From the NCBI GenBank assembly GCA_030524715.1, contig JAUNGB010000040.1:1-45893 (forward strand): a stretch of 45,893 bases of DNA, read 5' to 3'. How positions within the stretch are numbered: position 1 is the stretch's first letter; each line of letters opens with the position of its first letter. Of the stretch, positions 15,646 through 25,597 are shown piece after piece. This stretch comes from Eubacteriales bacterium (GTDB taxonomy: Bacteria; Bacillota; Clostridia; Lachnospirales; Lachnospiraceae). The translations under genes and the position numbers were made by a program. The notes under the pieces were generated by a model. The model was given only the letters and a program-made list of their open reading frames with translations. It was not told where the DNA came from and did no database searches.

Positions 15646-16797
15646 ATGTTTTGGAATATTTATTATAAGAGTATCCTCCGGGGACTAAGGAGTAAGGATA
15701 TGATCATCTGGACGCTGCTGTTTCCCATTCTTCTTTCCACTCTGTTTTATTTTGCGTTTTCGGGCCTGGATAAGGCGGAGACGCTGGATACCATTTCCGT
15801 AGCGGTGGTGGAGGATGAGGCGCTTGGCAGTGAAGCTTATCTGAAAATCATGCTGGAAGAGCTTTCCCGGGAGGAAGATTCTCTTTTGGACATTACATGG
15901 ACAGACGCGGAGACTGCGGACAGACTTTTAAAGGATGGAGAGACAGAAGGCTTTATTTCCGTGGAAAACGGAGAGCCAAAGCTGACTGTAAAAGAGCAGG
16001 GGATTTATCAGACCATTCTTAAGCAGCTTCTGGACCGGTATATTCAGATAAAGGACAGCATTCAATCAGTTATTTATAAGAATCCACAGGCGGGGCTGCA
16101 GATGCTTTTTCAGGATACAGAGAAGTGGATGGAAGACCGTTCTTATATCAGGGAGGTATCCTTGTCCGGACAAGAGCCGTCCTTCACTGTGAATTATTAT
16201 TATGCTCTTCTGGCCATGGTCTGTCTGTACGGGGGCTTTCATGGAATGGTCATTGTGGAAAACCTGCAGGCAAATTTATCTCCCCGGGGCGCCAGGATCG
16301 CTGTGGCTCCGGTGCGAAAGGGAATGTTATATGCAGCTTCTTTTCTTTCTGAGCTGACGACACAGTTTCTGTGTATGGCGGTTGTGGTCTGCTATATGCA
16401 GTTTGTATTGAAAATCAGCTTTGGCGGCCGTTTTGTTCCTGTTTTGGCAATGTGCCTTGTGGGGAGCATGGCGGGAATCGCTTTCGGAGCGCTGGTTTCC
16501 CTGCCTTCCCGGTGGAAGGGCGGAATGAAAAATGCCATCGTTGTATGTGTTTCTATAGTGAGCAGCTTTCTTGCCGGACTGATGTTTTTCGGTACCAATT
16601 ATGTTGTGGAGCAGAAGTTGCCGTTACTGGCAATGCTCAATCCTGCGTCAAGGATCGCGGATGCCTTTTATTCTTTGTATTACTATGAGGATTATTCCCG
16701 CTATTTTAAAAATATGGGAATCCTTCTTATTATGACTGCCGTGATGCTCGGAGTTGTGCTGGCGTTTGCAAGGAGGAAGCAGTATGAGAGTATTTAG
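15646..16797 (+). CDS. ABC-2 type permease (first)
   Basis: This 383-aa membrane protein has the ABC-2 layout. One N-terminal helix (ILLSTLFYFAFSGL) is followed by a large extracytoplasmic segment (residues about 45-180) and five more helices from about 183 (YYYALLAMVCLYGGF) to the end (LLIMTAVMLGVVLAF). The ATG has AGGAGG upstream. The 109-nt gap after the ATPase gene is filled by repeat R1 copy D, not a terminator. It forms the membrane pore together with the next gene. The export substrate is unknown; antimicrobial peptides or drugs would fit the neighbouring kinase (inference). Confidence 0.88.
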   Translation: MFWNIYYKSILRGLRSKDMIIWTLLFPILLSTLFYFAFSGLDKAETLDTISVAVVEDEALGSEAYLKIMLEELSREEDSLLDITWTDAETADRLLKDGETEGFISVENGEPKLTVKEQGIYQTILKQLLDRYIQIKDSIQSVIYKNPQAGLQMLFQDTEKWMEDRSYIREVSLSGQEPSFTVNYYYALLAMVCLYGGFHGMVIVENLQANLSPRGARIAVAPVRKGMLYAASFLSELTTQFLCMAVVVCYMQFVLKISFGGRFVPVLAMCLVGSMAGIAFGALVSLPSRWKGGMKNAIVVCVSIVSSFLAGLMFFGTNYVVEQKLPLLAMLNPASRIADAFYSLYYYEDYSRYFKNMGILLIMTAVMLGVVLAFARRKQYESI

Positions 16798-17992
16798 TGC
16801 GTGTATCAAGATGATGAAGCGGCATAAATGGGTTTATCTGCTTTATTTTGTTATTTTTGCCTGTCTGTTTCTGATTCCTGTCTCCGGCGGAATGACCGAT
16901 TACGGCGCTTTTACGGCCAAGAATCCTAACTATACTTTGCTTAACAGAGATGGAGAGGGTCCTTTGGTAAAGGGGCTTATACAGGCACTGGAGGCAAACG
17001 GGACGTTTGTGGAGATTGAGGATTCTGAAGAGGCGCTGATGGACGCGGGATTCTATCAGGCTGTGGAGAGCATTTTCTGGATTCCGGAGGGCTTTGAGAC
17101 GCAGTTTTGGGCGGGAGAAGAGCCGGAGCTTGAGATGTGGCAGTGGCCGTCCTCCGCGTCCGGTTACTATCTGCAGACGGCGGCAGAGCAGTATCTGAGC
17201 CTTGTCTCTTTGTATCGGGACGGCGGTACGGATTTTTCCTGGGAGGAAATGGCGGAGGCAGCCCTTAAATCCATGGAAAAGAAAACAGAGGTTGAAATGC
17301 GGCAATATACGGACGGAGCTGTGGTTTCGGAAAAAATCCGTCTGTATCAGAGATTTCTTCCGTATGTAATGCTTCTACTGTGTATTTCCGGCGTCAGCAT
17401 TGTATTTCTGAATTTCAAAAATCCGGATATCCGGATGCGGAATCTGTGCAGCCCCATGAAGCCTTTTTCGTTGGCTTTTCAGAAGCTTTTATATGTGTGC
17501 GTGGTAGGAAGCAGCGCCTGGGTGCTGTTTAATATAGTTGGAGCCTGTATCTGTCTGGGGGACTGGAACGGGGTAGACTGGCATCTGCCGGCTCTGTTTC
17601 TGATGAACAGTTTTGCGATGGCTCTTGTTTCGGTGGCGTCTGCGCTTCTTTGCAGTGCATTGATCAACAGCCAGAATACCCAGAGTTTCGTCTCGAATAT
17701 TTATGCGCTGGTGATGTGTTTTCTGGGAGGAACCTTTGTGCAACTTGACCTTTTGGGGAGCGGAATCCTGAAAATAGCTAAATTTGTTCCGGTGTACTGG
17801 TATGAAGAAAATGTGGAAAAGATATGTTGTCTGACAGGGTTTGGTGTGGAAAACCTGGTTCCTGTCTACAGGGGAATGCTTATACAAGTAGGGTTTGCGG
17901 CAGCGTTTTTCTGCATTTATCTGGTGATAAATAAATACCAGCAGCAGGCGGCAGAATCCTTTGGAAGTGTACGGACGGAAATTGAACAATAA
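16784..17992 (+). CDS. ABC-2 type permease (second)
   Basis: This 402-aa protein has the same architecture as the preceding permease: a first helix (WVYLLYFVIFACLFLIPV), a long extracytoplasmic region to about residue 185, then a six-helix block (FLPYVMLLLCISGVSIVFL onward). The start at 16784 was chosen for AAGGAGG seven bases upstream; it overlaps the end of the first permease by 14 bases, indicating translational coupling. Two unlike permeases plus one ATPase predict an asymmetric pore. A terminator pair follows. Confidence 0.87.
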   Translation: MRVFSACIKMMKRHKWVYLLYFVIFACLFLIPVSGGMTDYGAFTAKNPNYTLLNRDGEGPLVKGLIQALEANGTFVEIEDSEEALMDAGFYQAVESIFWIPEGFETQFWAGEEPELEMWQWPSSASGYYLQTAAEQYLSLVSLYRDGGTDFSWEEMAEAALKSMEKKTEVEMRQYTDGAVVSEKIRLYQRFLPYVMLLLCISGVSIVFLNFKNPDIRMRNLCSPMKPFSLAFQKLLYVCVVGSSAWVLFNIVGACICLGDWNGVDWHLPALFLMNSFAMALVSVASALLCSALINSQNTQSFVSNIYALVMCFLGGTFVQLDLLGSGILKIAKFVPVYWYEENVEKICCLTGFGVENLVPVYRGMLIQVGFAAAFFCIYLVINKYQQQAAESFGSVRTEIEQ

Positions 17993-18076
17993 AAAGAGTC
18001 GATTGTTTAACCTCTTTTTTCTTAGTATATGCCTAATAGGATGCCCGCTATCAGCTACATGGCTGATAACGGGCAT
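17991..18076 (+). terminator. Terminators after the ABC-2 operon
   Basis: An A/T-flanked stem AAAAGAG/CTCTTTT (17992-17998/18012-18018) runs into T residues. A strong 15-bp stem ATGCCCGCTATCAGC/GCTGATAACGGGCAT (18041-18055/18062-18076) is followed by TTCTGTTTTT. The second may work in both directions. Confidence 0.8.
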
Positions 18077-18084
18077 TTCTGTTT

Positions 18085-18516
18085 TTAGTTGCTTTTTTCT
18101 TCTGCACTGGCTACAAGCCGGTCGAAATCACTTTGATACAAGCGGTCTTGAATGATGCGGTACTGCTCAAATTCACTTTCTGCAAAGGATTTTGCAATCG
18201 CCGCAGTAACCTTCCCTTTGTTTTGCAGAACCTCTGCATCGTTAAATTGGTAGGTTTTTCCGTTATCCGCAACTTGTGCAAAATTTGCACAAGTTGAATC
18301 CTCGGACAATTCACCGATTTTATAAATATTTTTCAAATGTTTTGTGACAACGCTTCTGTCTACATCGAAAAGCTGACCAATGGCTTTTTGTGTCAACCAA
18401 ACATCGTGATCCTGCACACGGACTTCAATGCCATCTTCATGTGCATCTTTTGTAAATACAAGAAAATCCACAGTGCTGTTGCGAATTTGTAATTTTGTAT
18501 TTTTGTTCTCAGCCAT
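18085..18516 (-). pseudogene. RhuM-family protein with internal deletion
   Basis: The 143-aa frame has the N-terminus typical of the RhuM family (IQIRNST-like start, then EVRVQDHDVWLTQKAIGQLFDVDRSVVTKHLKNIYKIGEL, a helix-turn-helix, residues about 28-70). It passes directly into what looks like the family's C-terminal end (EFEQYRIIQDRLYQSDFDRL). Full-length RhuM proteins are about 330 aa, so roughly 180 residues of the middle seem to be missing in frame. The reading frame is otherwise clean, so a shortened DNA-binding protein may still be made. The start (18516) has no good RBS. RhuM genes are usually found on genomic islands, so this is probably a relic of transferred DNA. Confidence 0.6.
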
Positions 18517-18617
18517 TATGTATCACCCATCCAATCATTCCTGCCGAAATAAATTTGATTTATATTAGCATTATACTATTTCTTTTCTTCAAATTCAACG
18601 GCAAAGAAAAAGCAGAA

Positions 18618-18641
18618 CGGCATAGCCTTTCGACTATGCCG
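18618..18641 (-). terminator. Terminator of argG
   Basis: CGGCATAG/CTATGCCG, a perfect 8-bp stem with an 8-nt loop, lies just after the argG stop on the minus strand. It is followed by TTCTGCTTTTTCTTT. Confidence 0.75.
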
Positions 18642-18656
18642 CCTGCGGTTATAAAA

Positions 18657-19877
18657 TTATTTTTCTTTTACCTCAGCCATTTTCATAGCGCGGACCTTCA
18701 GCGGAAGTCCGAACAGAGTAATGAATCCGTCTGCGTCATGGTGGTCATACAGATCGCCTGTTGTAAAGGATGCCAGAGATTCGCTGTACAGGCTGTACGG
18801 GGAAGTGGTTCCTGCTTTGATGATATTGCCTTTGTACAGCTTGAATTTTACTTCACCGGTCACATATTTCTGTGTGGACTCCACGAATGCCTGAATTGCT
18901 TCACGAAGAGGTGTAAACCATTTTCCTTCGTATACGATCTGTGCGAACTGGCTGCCCAGTTTCTTCTTGGTTTCCAGTGTTTCACGGTCCAGAATCAGCT
19001 CTTCCAGCTGGTCGTGTGCTTCCATCAGAATAGTTCCTCCGGGAGTCTCATAGACGCCACGGGATTTCATACCAACCACACGGTTTTCCACGATATCCAC
19101 AATACCGATACCATGCTTGCCGCCCAGTGCGTTCAGCTCGGTGATGATTTCGGAAACCTTCATTGCTTTGCCGTTAATGCTTGTGGGAACGCCTTTTTCG
19201 AAGGTCATGGTAACATATTCGCCTTCATCCGGCGCTTTTTCCGGAGTGACGCCCAGTACCAGAAGATCGTCATAGTTCGGCTCATTAGCCGGATCCTCCA
19301 GTTCAAGTCCCTCATGGCTGATATGCCATAAGTTACGGTCACGGCTGTAGCTGTGGCTTGCGTCGAACGGAAGATGGATACCATGTGCCTCGCAGTAAGC
19401 AATCTCATCTTCACGGGACTGCATGGTCCATACATCTGTCATACGCCATGGAGCGATGATCTTCAGATCCGGCGCCAGAGCCTTGATTCCAAGCTCAAAA
19501 CGGATCTGGTCGTTTCCTTTGCCGGTAGCGCCGTGGCAGATAGCGGATGCGCCTTCCTTACGTGCAATTTCAACCAGCTTCTTTGCGATAACCGGACGTG
19601 CCATAGAGGTTCCCAGCAGGTATTTATGCTCATAAACAGCGCCTGCTTCTACGCATGGCATAATATATTCGTCGCAAAATTCATCGATAATATCTTCAAT
19701 ATATAATTTGGCAGCGCCGGAAAGCTTTGCTCTTTCTTCCAGTCCGTCCAGCTCGCTTCCCTGTCCGCAGTTAATGCAGCAGCAGATAACCTCATAGTCA
19801 AAATTTTCTTTCAGCCACGGAATCAGCGCCGTAGTATCAAGACCGCCTGAATATGCCAAAATTACTTTTTCCTTCAT
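18657..19877 (-). CDS. argG: Argininosuccinate synthase
   Basis: This 406-aa enzyme joins citrulline and aspartate using ATP, the penultimate step of arginine synthesis. It opens with the P-loop-like AYSGGLDTTALIPWLKE (residues 8-24). Further conserved blocks are SMARPVIAKKLVEIA, CHGATGKGNDQIRFELG and WRMTDVWTMQSREDEIAYCE. The length matches the family (about 400). The frame runs upstream to 20024, but the ATG at 19877 has AGGAGG and gives the normal N-terminus. It is divergent from argCJBD and shares a regulatory region with candidate arginine-repressor sites. Confidence 0.97.
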   Translation of the reverse strand: MKEKVILAYSGGLDTTALIPWLKENFDYEVICCCINCGQGSELDGLEERAKLSGAAKLYIEDIIDEFCDEYIMPCVEAGAVYEHKYLLGTSMARPVIAKKLVEIARKEGASAICHGATGKGNDQIRFELGIKALAPDLKIIAPWRMTDVWTMQSREDEIAYCEAHGIHLPFDASHSYSRDRNLWHISHEGLELEDPANEPNYDDLLVLGVTPEKAPDEGEYVTMTFEKGVPTSINGKAMKVSEIITELNALGGKHGIGIVDIVENRVVGMKSRGVYETPGGTILMEAHDQLEELILDRETLETKKKLGSQFAQIVYEGKWFTPLREAIQAFVESTQKYVTGEVKFKLYKGNIIKAGTTSPYSLYSESLASFTTGDLYDHHDADGFITLFGLPLKVRAMKMAEVKEK

Positions 19878-20326
19878 GATAATTTCCTCCTGGATTTCTG
19901 AATTTTTATCGTTCTGCACTTGGCAGGAACGGTGATTTTTGATATGATATATGTTTGTATAAATATACACCCTTGAATGCGGATGTTTGTCTCTGTCCTT
20001 TCGACATGGGTTAATATACAACATTTTTTATAAATATGCAATAGGGTAAATGAAAAAAATTAAAAAAATTTTTGCATAAAAATACGGCATTAAATAGGAA
20101 ACGATACATAAAAATGCACAAAAACAATGAGAAATACCGGGAAAAGCCCTAAAAAAGGTGGTTGCATATTATGCAGAAAGGATGTATAATCAAAGCTGCT
20201 CAAATATCTTAAAAATATTCTCCGCGGGGGCGCATGACGTCCGGGGGACGTTAGCTTTGCGTTGGCCGGAGTGGAATGAAGAGTGCAGGGATTTGGTATC
20301 AGGAGAAAATGGAGGAGGAAATTGCC
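19878..20326. promoter_or_regulatory. Divergent argG/argC control region with ARG-box-like sites
   Basis: The argG promoter (minus) has TTGCAT (20036-20041) and TATATT (20013-20018), 17 bp apart. The argC promoter (plus) has TTGCAT (20162-20167) and TATAAT (20185-20190), also 17 bp. Four TGCAT/ATGCA-type motifs lie at about 20032-20041, 20071-20085, 20106-20120 (ACATAAAAATGCACA) and 20162-20175 (TTGCATATTATGCA). Two of them cover the -35 boxes, as expected for ArgR/AhrC repression. Confidence 0.6.
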
Positions 20327-21367
20327 ATGATTAAAGCAGGAATTATCGGAGCGACCGGATATGCAGGAAATGAAATTGTAAGATTATTGCTGGGCCATAA
20401 AGATGTGGAAATTGCCTGGTATGGCTCCAGAAGCTATATAGATAAGAAATATTCAGATATTTATCAGAACTTCTTCAGGCTGGCAGACGCCAGATGTATG
20501 GACGACAATATGGCGGCGTTAGCTGACGAAGTGGATGTTATTTTTACGGCGACGCCCCAGGGGCTGTGCGCTTCCCTGGTTAATGAAGAGATTTTGTCCA
20601 AAGTAAAAGTAATCGATTTAAGCGCGGACTTCCGTATTAAAGACGTAGCAAAATACGAAAAATGGTACGGAATCCAGCATAAGTCCCCCCAGTATATTGA
20701 AGAAGCCGTCTATGGACTTTGTGAGATCAACCGTGAAGATATAAAAAAGGCGAGATTGATAGCCAATCCGGGATGCTATCCCACCTGCTCCACCCTGTCC
20801 ATTTATCCTCTTTTAAAGGAAGGGCTTATCGACCCGTCAACGATTATTATCGATGCGAAGTCAGGAACGTCAGGCGCCGGAAGAGGGGCAAAGGTGGATA
20901 ATTTATTCTGTGAAGTAAACGAGAACATCAAGGCTTATGGTGTGGCGAGCCACAGACATACGCCGGAGATCGAAGACCAGCTTGGCTATGCCTGCGGACA
21001 GGAGGTTCTGATTAACTTTACACCGCATCTGGTTCCCATGAACCGGGGGATCCTCATAACCGCCTATGCTTCTCTTCTGAAGGACGTCACTTATGAAGAG
21101 GTAAAAGCGGCCTATGATAAATACTACGAAAACGAGACCTTTGTGAGAGTACTTGATAAAGATATCTGTCCCCAGACCAAATGGGTGGAGGGCAGCAATT
21201 ATGTGGATGTAAACTTTAAGATCGATCCCAGAACGAAACGGATCATTATGATGGGCGCCATGGATAATCTGGTAAAAGGAGCGGCCGGCCAGGCGGTGCA
21301 GAACATGAACCTGATGTTTGGCTTTAAAGAAACAGAAGGGCTTTTACAGATTCCAATGATTCCCTGA
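20327..21367 (+). CDS. argC: N-acetyl-gamma-glutamyl-phosphate reductase
   Basis: This 346-aa NADPH-dependent enzyme reduces N-acetylglutamyl phosphate to the semialdehyde. It has the nucleotide-binding start GIIGATGYAGNEIVRLL, the active-site Cys in NPGCYPTCS, and SGTSGAGRGAK and HRHTPEIE blocks. The start at 20327 follows GGAGGAGG; the frame is open to 20276 without an RBS. It is the first gene of argC-J-B-D, read from the promoter at 20162-20190. Confidence 0.97.
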   Translation: MIKAGIIGATGYAGNEIVRLLLGHKDVEIAWYGSRSYIDKKYSDIYQNFFRLADARCMDDNMAALADEVDVIFTATPQGLCASLVNEEILSKVKVIDLSADFRIKDVAKYEKWYGIQHKSPQYIEEAVYGLCEINREDIKKARLIANPGCYPTCSTLSIYPLLKEGLIDPSTIIIDAKSGTSGAGRGAKVDNLFCEVNENIKAYGVASHRHTPEIEDQLGYACGQEVLINFTPHLVPMNRGILITAYASLLKDVTYEEVKAAYDKYYENETFVRVLDKDICPQTKWVEGSNYVDVNFKIDPRTKRIIMMGAMDNLVKGAAGQAVQNMNLMFGFKETEGLLQIPMIP

Positions 21368-21474
21368 AACCATAGAGTCATATGTCCCTTAAAACCACAG
21401 AGTTATGACAGCATGCGCCTTACAGAAGCTGTGTCAGTGCGTGGATTGAAACATCAGAAAAGGAGAGTGGAAAT

Positions 21475-22698
21475 ATGGAAATTATTACAGGCGGTGTAAC
21501 TGCTGCAAAGGGTTTTCAGGCGGCAGCAGCGGCAGCGGAGATTAAATATAAGGATCGGACGGATATGGCGATGATCTACAGTGAAGTACCATGTGTGGCA
21601 GCCGGAACCTTTACCACAAATGTGGTAAAAGCAGCTCCGGTCAAATGGGATCAGCAGGTTGTTTATCATCAGCCTTATGCGCAGGCAGTCATCTGCAACA
21701 GCGGAATTGCCAATGCATGTACCGGCGCTGAAGGATTCGGATACTGTGAAGAGACGGCAAAGGCAGCCGCAGAGGCTTTGGGAATCCCCAGGGACAGCGT
21801 GCTGGTGGCTTCCACAGGGGTGATTGGAATGCAGCTTCCCATCGACCGGATCGCCAACGGCGTAAAAGCCATGGCCCCGAAGCTTGACGGCAGCCCGGAG
21901 GCCGGAACCGAAGCGGCAAAAGCGATTATGACCACAGATACTGTGAAGAAGGAAGCCGCCGTACAGATAGAGATCGGCGGAAAGACTGTAACCATAGGCG
22001 GAATGTGCAAGGGCTCCGGAATGATCCATCCCAATATGTGCACCATGCTGGGCTTTGTGACCACAGACGCGAAAATATCAAAGGAAATGCTTCAGGAAGC
22101 CTTAAGTGAGGATGTGAAGGACACCTACAACATGGTGTCCGTAGACGGAGATACTTCAACCAACGATACTGTCCTCCTTCTTGCAAACGGTATGGCGGAA
22201 AACCCGGAAATCACAGAAAAGGGCGAGGACTATGAGACCTTCAAAAAAGCCCTGAACTATATTAATACACAGCTTGCCAGAAAGATTGCAGGCGACGGAG
22301 AAGGCGCTACTGCCCTTTTTGAAGTAAAGATCATCGGAGCGGAGAGCAAGGAGCAGGCGGTAACCTTAAGCAAATCCGTAGTGACCTCATCCCTGACAAA
22401 GGCTGCCATTTACGGACATGACGCCAACTGGGGAAGGATCCTCTGCGCCATGGGCTATTCCGGGGCACAGTTTGACCCGGAAAAGGTGGATCTCTACTTT
22501 GAAAGCAGGGCAGGGAAAATTAAGATCATCGAAAACGGCGTATCCACCGGCTACAGTGAAGAGGAAGCTACGAAAATCTTGTCCGAAAACGAGGTAACCG
22601 CCATTGCCGATATCAAAATGGGCGGCTTTACCGCAACGGCGTGGGGCTGCGACCTGACCTATGATTATATAAAGATAAATGCGGATTACCGCTCATAA
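21475..22698 (+). CDS. argJ: Bifunctional ornithine acetyltransferase / N-acetylglutamate synthase
   Basis: This 407-aa enzyme recycles acetyl groups between N-acetylornithine and glutamate. It matures by self-cleavage before the nucleophilic Thr in the GMCKGSGMIHPNM...ATMLGF-type region; here KGSGMIHPNMCTMLGFVTTDA is seen around residues 178-200, giving alpha and beta chains. Other conserved segments are VCNSGIANACTGAEG-like and DGDTSTNDTVLLLANG. The length fits the family. It follows argC by 107 nt with AAAGGAGAG upstream. Its presence indicates the cyclic acetyl route, and no separate argE/argA is seen here. Confidence 0.95.
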   Translation: MEIITGGVTAAKGFQAAAAAAEIKYKDRTDMAMIYSEVPCVAAGTFTTNVVKAAPVKWDQQVVYHQPYAQAVICNSGIANACTGAEGFGYCEETAKAAAEALGIPRDSVLVASTGVIGMQLPIDRIANGVKAMAPKLDGSPEAGTEAAKAIMTTDTVKKEAAVQIEIGGKTVTIGGMCKGSGMIHPNMCTMLGFVTTDAKISKEMLQEALSEDVKDTYNMVSVDGDTSTNDTVLLLANGMAENPEITEKGEDYETFKKALNYINTQLARKIAGDGEGATALFEVKIIGAESKEQAVTLSKSVVTSSLTKAAIYGHDANWGRILCAMGYSGAQFDPEKVDLYFESRAGKIKIIENGVSTGYSEEEATKILSENEVTAIADIKMGGFTATAWGCDLTYDYIKINADYRS

Positions 22699-22713
22699 AA
22701 GAGGAAAACTATC

Positions 22714-23610
22714 ATGGTAAAACAAAAATATTTAGATAAAGCGGAGGTGCTCATTGAGGCGCTTCCTTATATCCAGCGTTTCAACCGCAAGATCGTCGTA
22801 GTAAAATACGGCGGCAGCGCTATGCTGGACGACGAACTGAAAAAAAACGTCATCAAGGATGTGGTCCTTCTGAAGCTGGTTGGCTTTAAGCCGATCATTG
22901 TCCATGGAGGCGGAAAGGAGATCAGCCGTTGGGTAAGCAAGGTAGGTATGGAACCGCATTTTATCAACGGTCTCCGCGTTACTGACAGGGATACTATGGA
23001 AATCGCGGAAATGGTTCTCGGAAAGGTAAACAAGGAACTTGTGACCCTGGTTCAGTCCTTGGGAGTGAAGGCAGTGGGAATCAGCGGCAAGGACGGCGGC
23101 CTTCTCCAGTGCAGAAAGAAGCTCTCCAACGGGGAGGATATTGGTTTCGTTGGCGAGATCACCCATGTAAATCCCAAGGTATTATTCGATCTTCTGGAAA
23201 AGGATTTCCTTCCTATTGTTTTTCCAGTGGGATTTGACGAGGAATTCGCATCCTATAATATCAATGCGGATGATGCGGCCTGCGCCATCGCAGAAGCAGT
23301 AAACGCAGAAAAGCTTGCCTTCTTATCTGATATTGAAGGCGTATATAAAGACCAGAACGATCCGGATACCCTGATCTCAGAACTTCATGTCCATGAAGCG
23401 GAGGCTCTGATCAGGGACGGCTATGTGGGCGGCGGTATGATACCGAAGCTTCAGAACTGTATTGACGCCATCGAAAAGGGAGTTAACCGGGTACATATTT
23501 TAGATGGAAGGATTCCTCACAGCTTATTGCTGGAAATCTTTACAAACAAAGGAATCGGAACCGCAATTTTAAGAGAGGACGGAGAGAAATACTACCATGA
23601 ACATGAATAA
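22714..23610 (+). CDS. argB: N-acetylglutamate kinase
   Basis: This 298-aa amino-acid kinase phosphorylates N-acetylglutamate. Conserved blocks are VVKYGGSAM (residues about 29-37), [36 protein letters not shown] and GVYKD. The extra N-terminal helix (residues 1-22) is the feature seen in hexameric, arginine-inhibited forms, so feedback control by arginine is likely (inference). It starts 15 nt after argJ and overlaps argD by 14 bases. Confidence 0.96.
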   Translation: MVKQKYLDKAEVLIEALPYIQRFNRKIVVVKYGGSAMLDDELKKNVIKDVVLLKLVGFKPIIVHGGGKEISRWVSKVGMEPHFINGLRVTDRDTMEIAEMVLGKVNKELVTLVQSLGVKAVGISGKDGGLLQCRKKLSNGEDIGFVGEITHVNPKVLFDLLEKDFLPIVFPVGFDEEFASYNINADDAACAIAEAVNAEKLAFLSDIEGVYKDQNDPDTLISELHVHEAEALIRDGYVGGGMIPKLQNCIDAIEKGVNRVHILDGRIPHSLLLEIFTNKGIGTAILREDGEKYYHEHE

Positions 23611-24784
23611 TCAGATGGAAGCCGCAGAAGCAAGTATTCTGCATACCTATAACCGTTTTCCGGTAGTCTTTGACCATGGAGAGGGATGCTATCTCTATGA
23701 TACCGAAGGAAAACAATATCTTGATTTTGCCGCAGGCATTGCGGTAAACGCGCTGGGATATCATTATCCGGGCTATGACGAGGCTCTGAAGGCCCAGATC
23801 GACAAGTTGCTCCATATTTCCAATTTATATTACAACGAGCCCATGAGCGAGGCGGGAGCCAAGCTTATCCTTGCAAGCGGAATGAGCAAGGCGTTCTTTA
23901 CCAACAGCGGTACCGAAGCGATCGAGGGCGCTCTGAAAGCGGCCAAGAAATATGCCTACACCCGTGACGGCCATGCAGACCATGAGATCATCGCCATGAA
24001 CCATTCCTTCCACGGAAGAAGCATGGGCGCGCTTTCCGTGACAGGAAATGCCCATTACCGCGAGCCCTTTGAACCTCTTTTAGGCGGTATTAAATATGCG
24101 GATTTTAATGATCTGGAAAGCGTAAAGGCTCAGATCACGGAGAAAACCTGCGCAATCATCACCGAGGTTGTCCAGGGAGAGGGCGGCATTTATCCCGCGG
24201 ATCCGGCGTTCCTGGAGGGGCTTAGAAGAATCTGTGATGAGAAAGATATTATGCTGATTTTTGATGAGGTACAGTGCGGCATGGGACGAACCGGAAGCTA
24301 TTTCGCATGGCAGGCATACGGAGTGAAGCCGGATATCATGGCATGCGCCAAGGCTCTGGGAAGCGGCGTTCCTGTGGGCGCCTTTGTCCTTGGAGAAAAG
24401 GCTGCCTCCGCGTCTTTGGTACCGGGCGACCACGGCACCACCTACGGTGGAAATCCATTCGTGTGCGCTGCAGTCAGCAAGGTGTTTGAGATTTTTGAGA
24501 AGGATATGATCCTGGCGCATGTGCAGGAGCTGACCCCTTATCTGGAGGAAAAGCTGGATGCCCTCGTGGAGAAATACGACTGTATTTCCGCAAGAAGAGG
24601 AAAGGGATTCATGCAGGGGCTTGTGATTACCGGACGTCCGGTGGGCGAGGTTGTGAACAAAGCCCTGGCTAACGGCCTGCTTGTGATCTCCGCAGGCTCC
24701 GACGTGCTGCGTCTTGTTCCTCCCCTTGTAATCACAAGGGCGCATGTGGATGAAATGATCAAAAAACTGGAAATGAGTCTGTAA
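23597..24784 (+). CDS. argD: Acetylornithine aminotransferase
   Basis: This 395-aa class III PLP aminotransferase makes N-acetylornithine from the semialdehyde and glutamate. It has GVAVNALGY-like start ([17 protein letters not shown]), [35 protein letters not shown], the PLP Asp in [14 protein letters not shown] and the Schiff-base Lys in [14 protein letters not shown]. The length is standard. The first ATG (23597) overlaps argB, and a second ATG two codons on is equally possible. Confidence 0.96.
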   Translation: MNMNNQMEAAEASILHTYNRFPVVFDHGEGCYLYDTEGKQYLDFAAGIAVNALGYHYPGYDEALKAQIDKLLHISNLYYNEPMSEAGAKLILASGMSKAFFTNSGTEAIEGALKAAKKYAYTRDGHADHEIIAMNHSFHGRSMGALSVTGNAHYREPFEPLLGGIKYADFNDLESVKAQITEKTCAIITEVVQGEGGIYPADPAFLEGLRRICDEKDIMLIFDEVQCGMGRTGSYFAWQAYGVKPDIMACAKALGSGVPVGAFVLGEKAASASLVPGDHGTTYGGNPFVCAAVSKVFEIFEKDMILAHVQELTPYLEEKLDALVEKYDCISARRGKGFMQGLVITGRPVGEVVNKALANGLLVISAGSDVLRLVPPLVITRAHVDEMIKKLEMSL

Positions 24785-24803
24785 ATGCAGGCAGGTAAAT
24801 TTT

Positions 24804-25592
24804 ATGGGTTATAAAGACGAATGGATTCTTTTGGAATCAGGAGACGACATTGATGAGGTAGAACACAGGCAGCCGACGGAAGAGTTTTTATTCTATCGGG
24901 CCGTGGCCAGCGGAGATGTGGAAGCGGTAAGGAAAAACTGCGAGCAGGAAAGATTTATGGAGAGCGAAGGAGTAGGCATCCTTTCACGGAATCCTGTGAC
25001 AAATCTGAAATACCATTTTGTGATCACAACGGCAATGATCACGCGTTTGTGCAGGCAGAACGGAATGGAATTGGAGCAGGCATTCCGGATGAGTGATTTC
25101 TATATTCAGAAACTGGATGACATTCATACCGTAAAGGGCGTACAGCTTCTCCATGATGAGATGGTGATCGATTATACGGAGAAAATGCGCAGATATTTCC
25201 GCAATGACACAAATTCCAAGCATATTAATGCCTGCAAAGAATATATCTATTCTCATATAAAGGAACGTATTACGATAGAAGATCTGGCAGAGGAGTTCGG
25301 GGTATCCGCAAGCTATCTTTCCCGTTTGTTTAAAAAGGAGACCGGGGTTTCGGTCAGCGCTTATATAAGGGAACAGAAGATCGATATTGCCAAAAATCTG
25401 CTGAGGTTCAGTGATTATTCCATGATCGAGATTGCCAATCGCCTGGCATTTTCTTCACAGAGCCATTTTATACAGCAGTTCCGGGAGAGCGTGGGCATGA
25501 CGCCGAAGAAATACAGGGATGAACACTATATGATCCAGTGGGACATTGAGAAGGAAGCGGCGGGTATGCCGGATAAAACAGAACATATATAA
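24804..25592 (+). CDS. AraC family transcriptional regulator
   Basis: This 262-aa protein has an N-terminal helical sensing domain (residues 1-155; FLFYRAVASGDVEAVRKNCE, LKYHFVITTAMITRLC), a version common in Lachnospiraceae AraC proteins. The C-terminal double helix-turn-helix reads ITIEDLAEEFGVSASYLSRLFKKETG and SMIEIANRLAFSSQSHFIQQFRESVGMTPKKYR. It begins 19 nt after argD with only a weak RBS, so it is probably read from the arg operon, yet it lies beside the GH94 phosphorylase operon. It could be the activator of the divergent sugar promoters, which have weak -35 spacing (inference). A strong terminator follows. Confidence 0.9.
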   Translation: MGYKDEWILLESGDDIDEVEHRQPTEEFLFYRAVASGDVEAVRKNCEQERFMESEGVGILSRNPVTNLKYHFVITTAMITRLCRQNGMELEQAFRMSDFYIQKLDDIHTVKGVQLLHDEMVIDYTEKMRRYFRNDTNSKHINACKEYIYSHIKERITIEDLAEEFGVSASYLSRLFKKETGVSVSAYIREQKIDIAKNLLRFSDYSMIEIANRLAFSSQSHFIQQFRESVGMTPKKYRDEHYMIQWDIEKEAAGMPDKTEHI

Positions 25593-25597
25593 CAGAC

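Noticed and set aside
24080-24745. 221-aa antisense frame within argD
   Set aside because: Long only because of codon bias of argD; low-complexity His/Arg-rich translation without family features.
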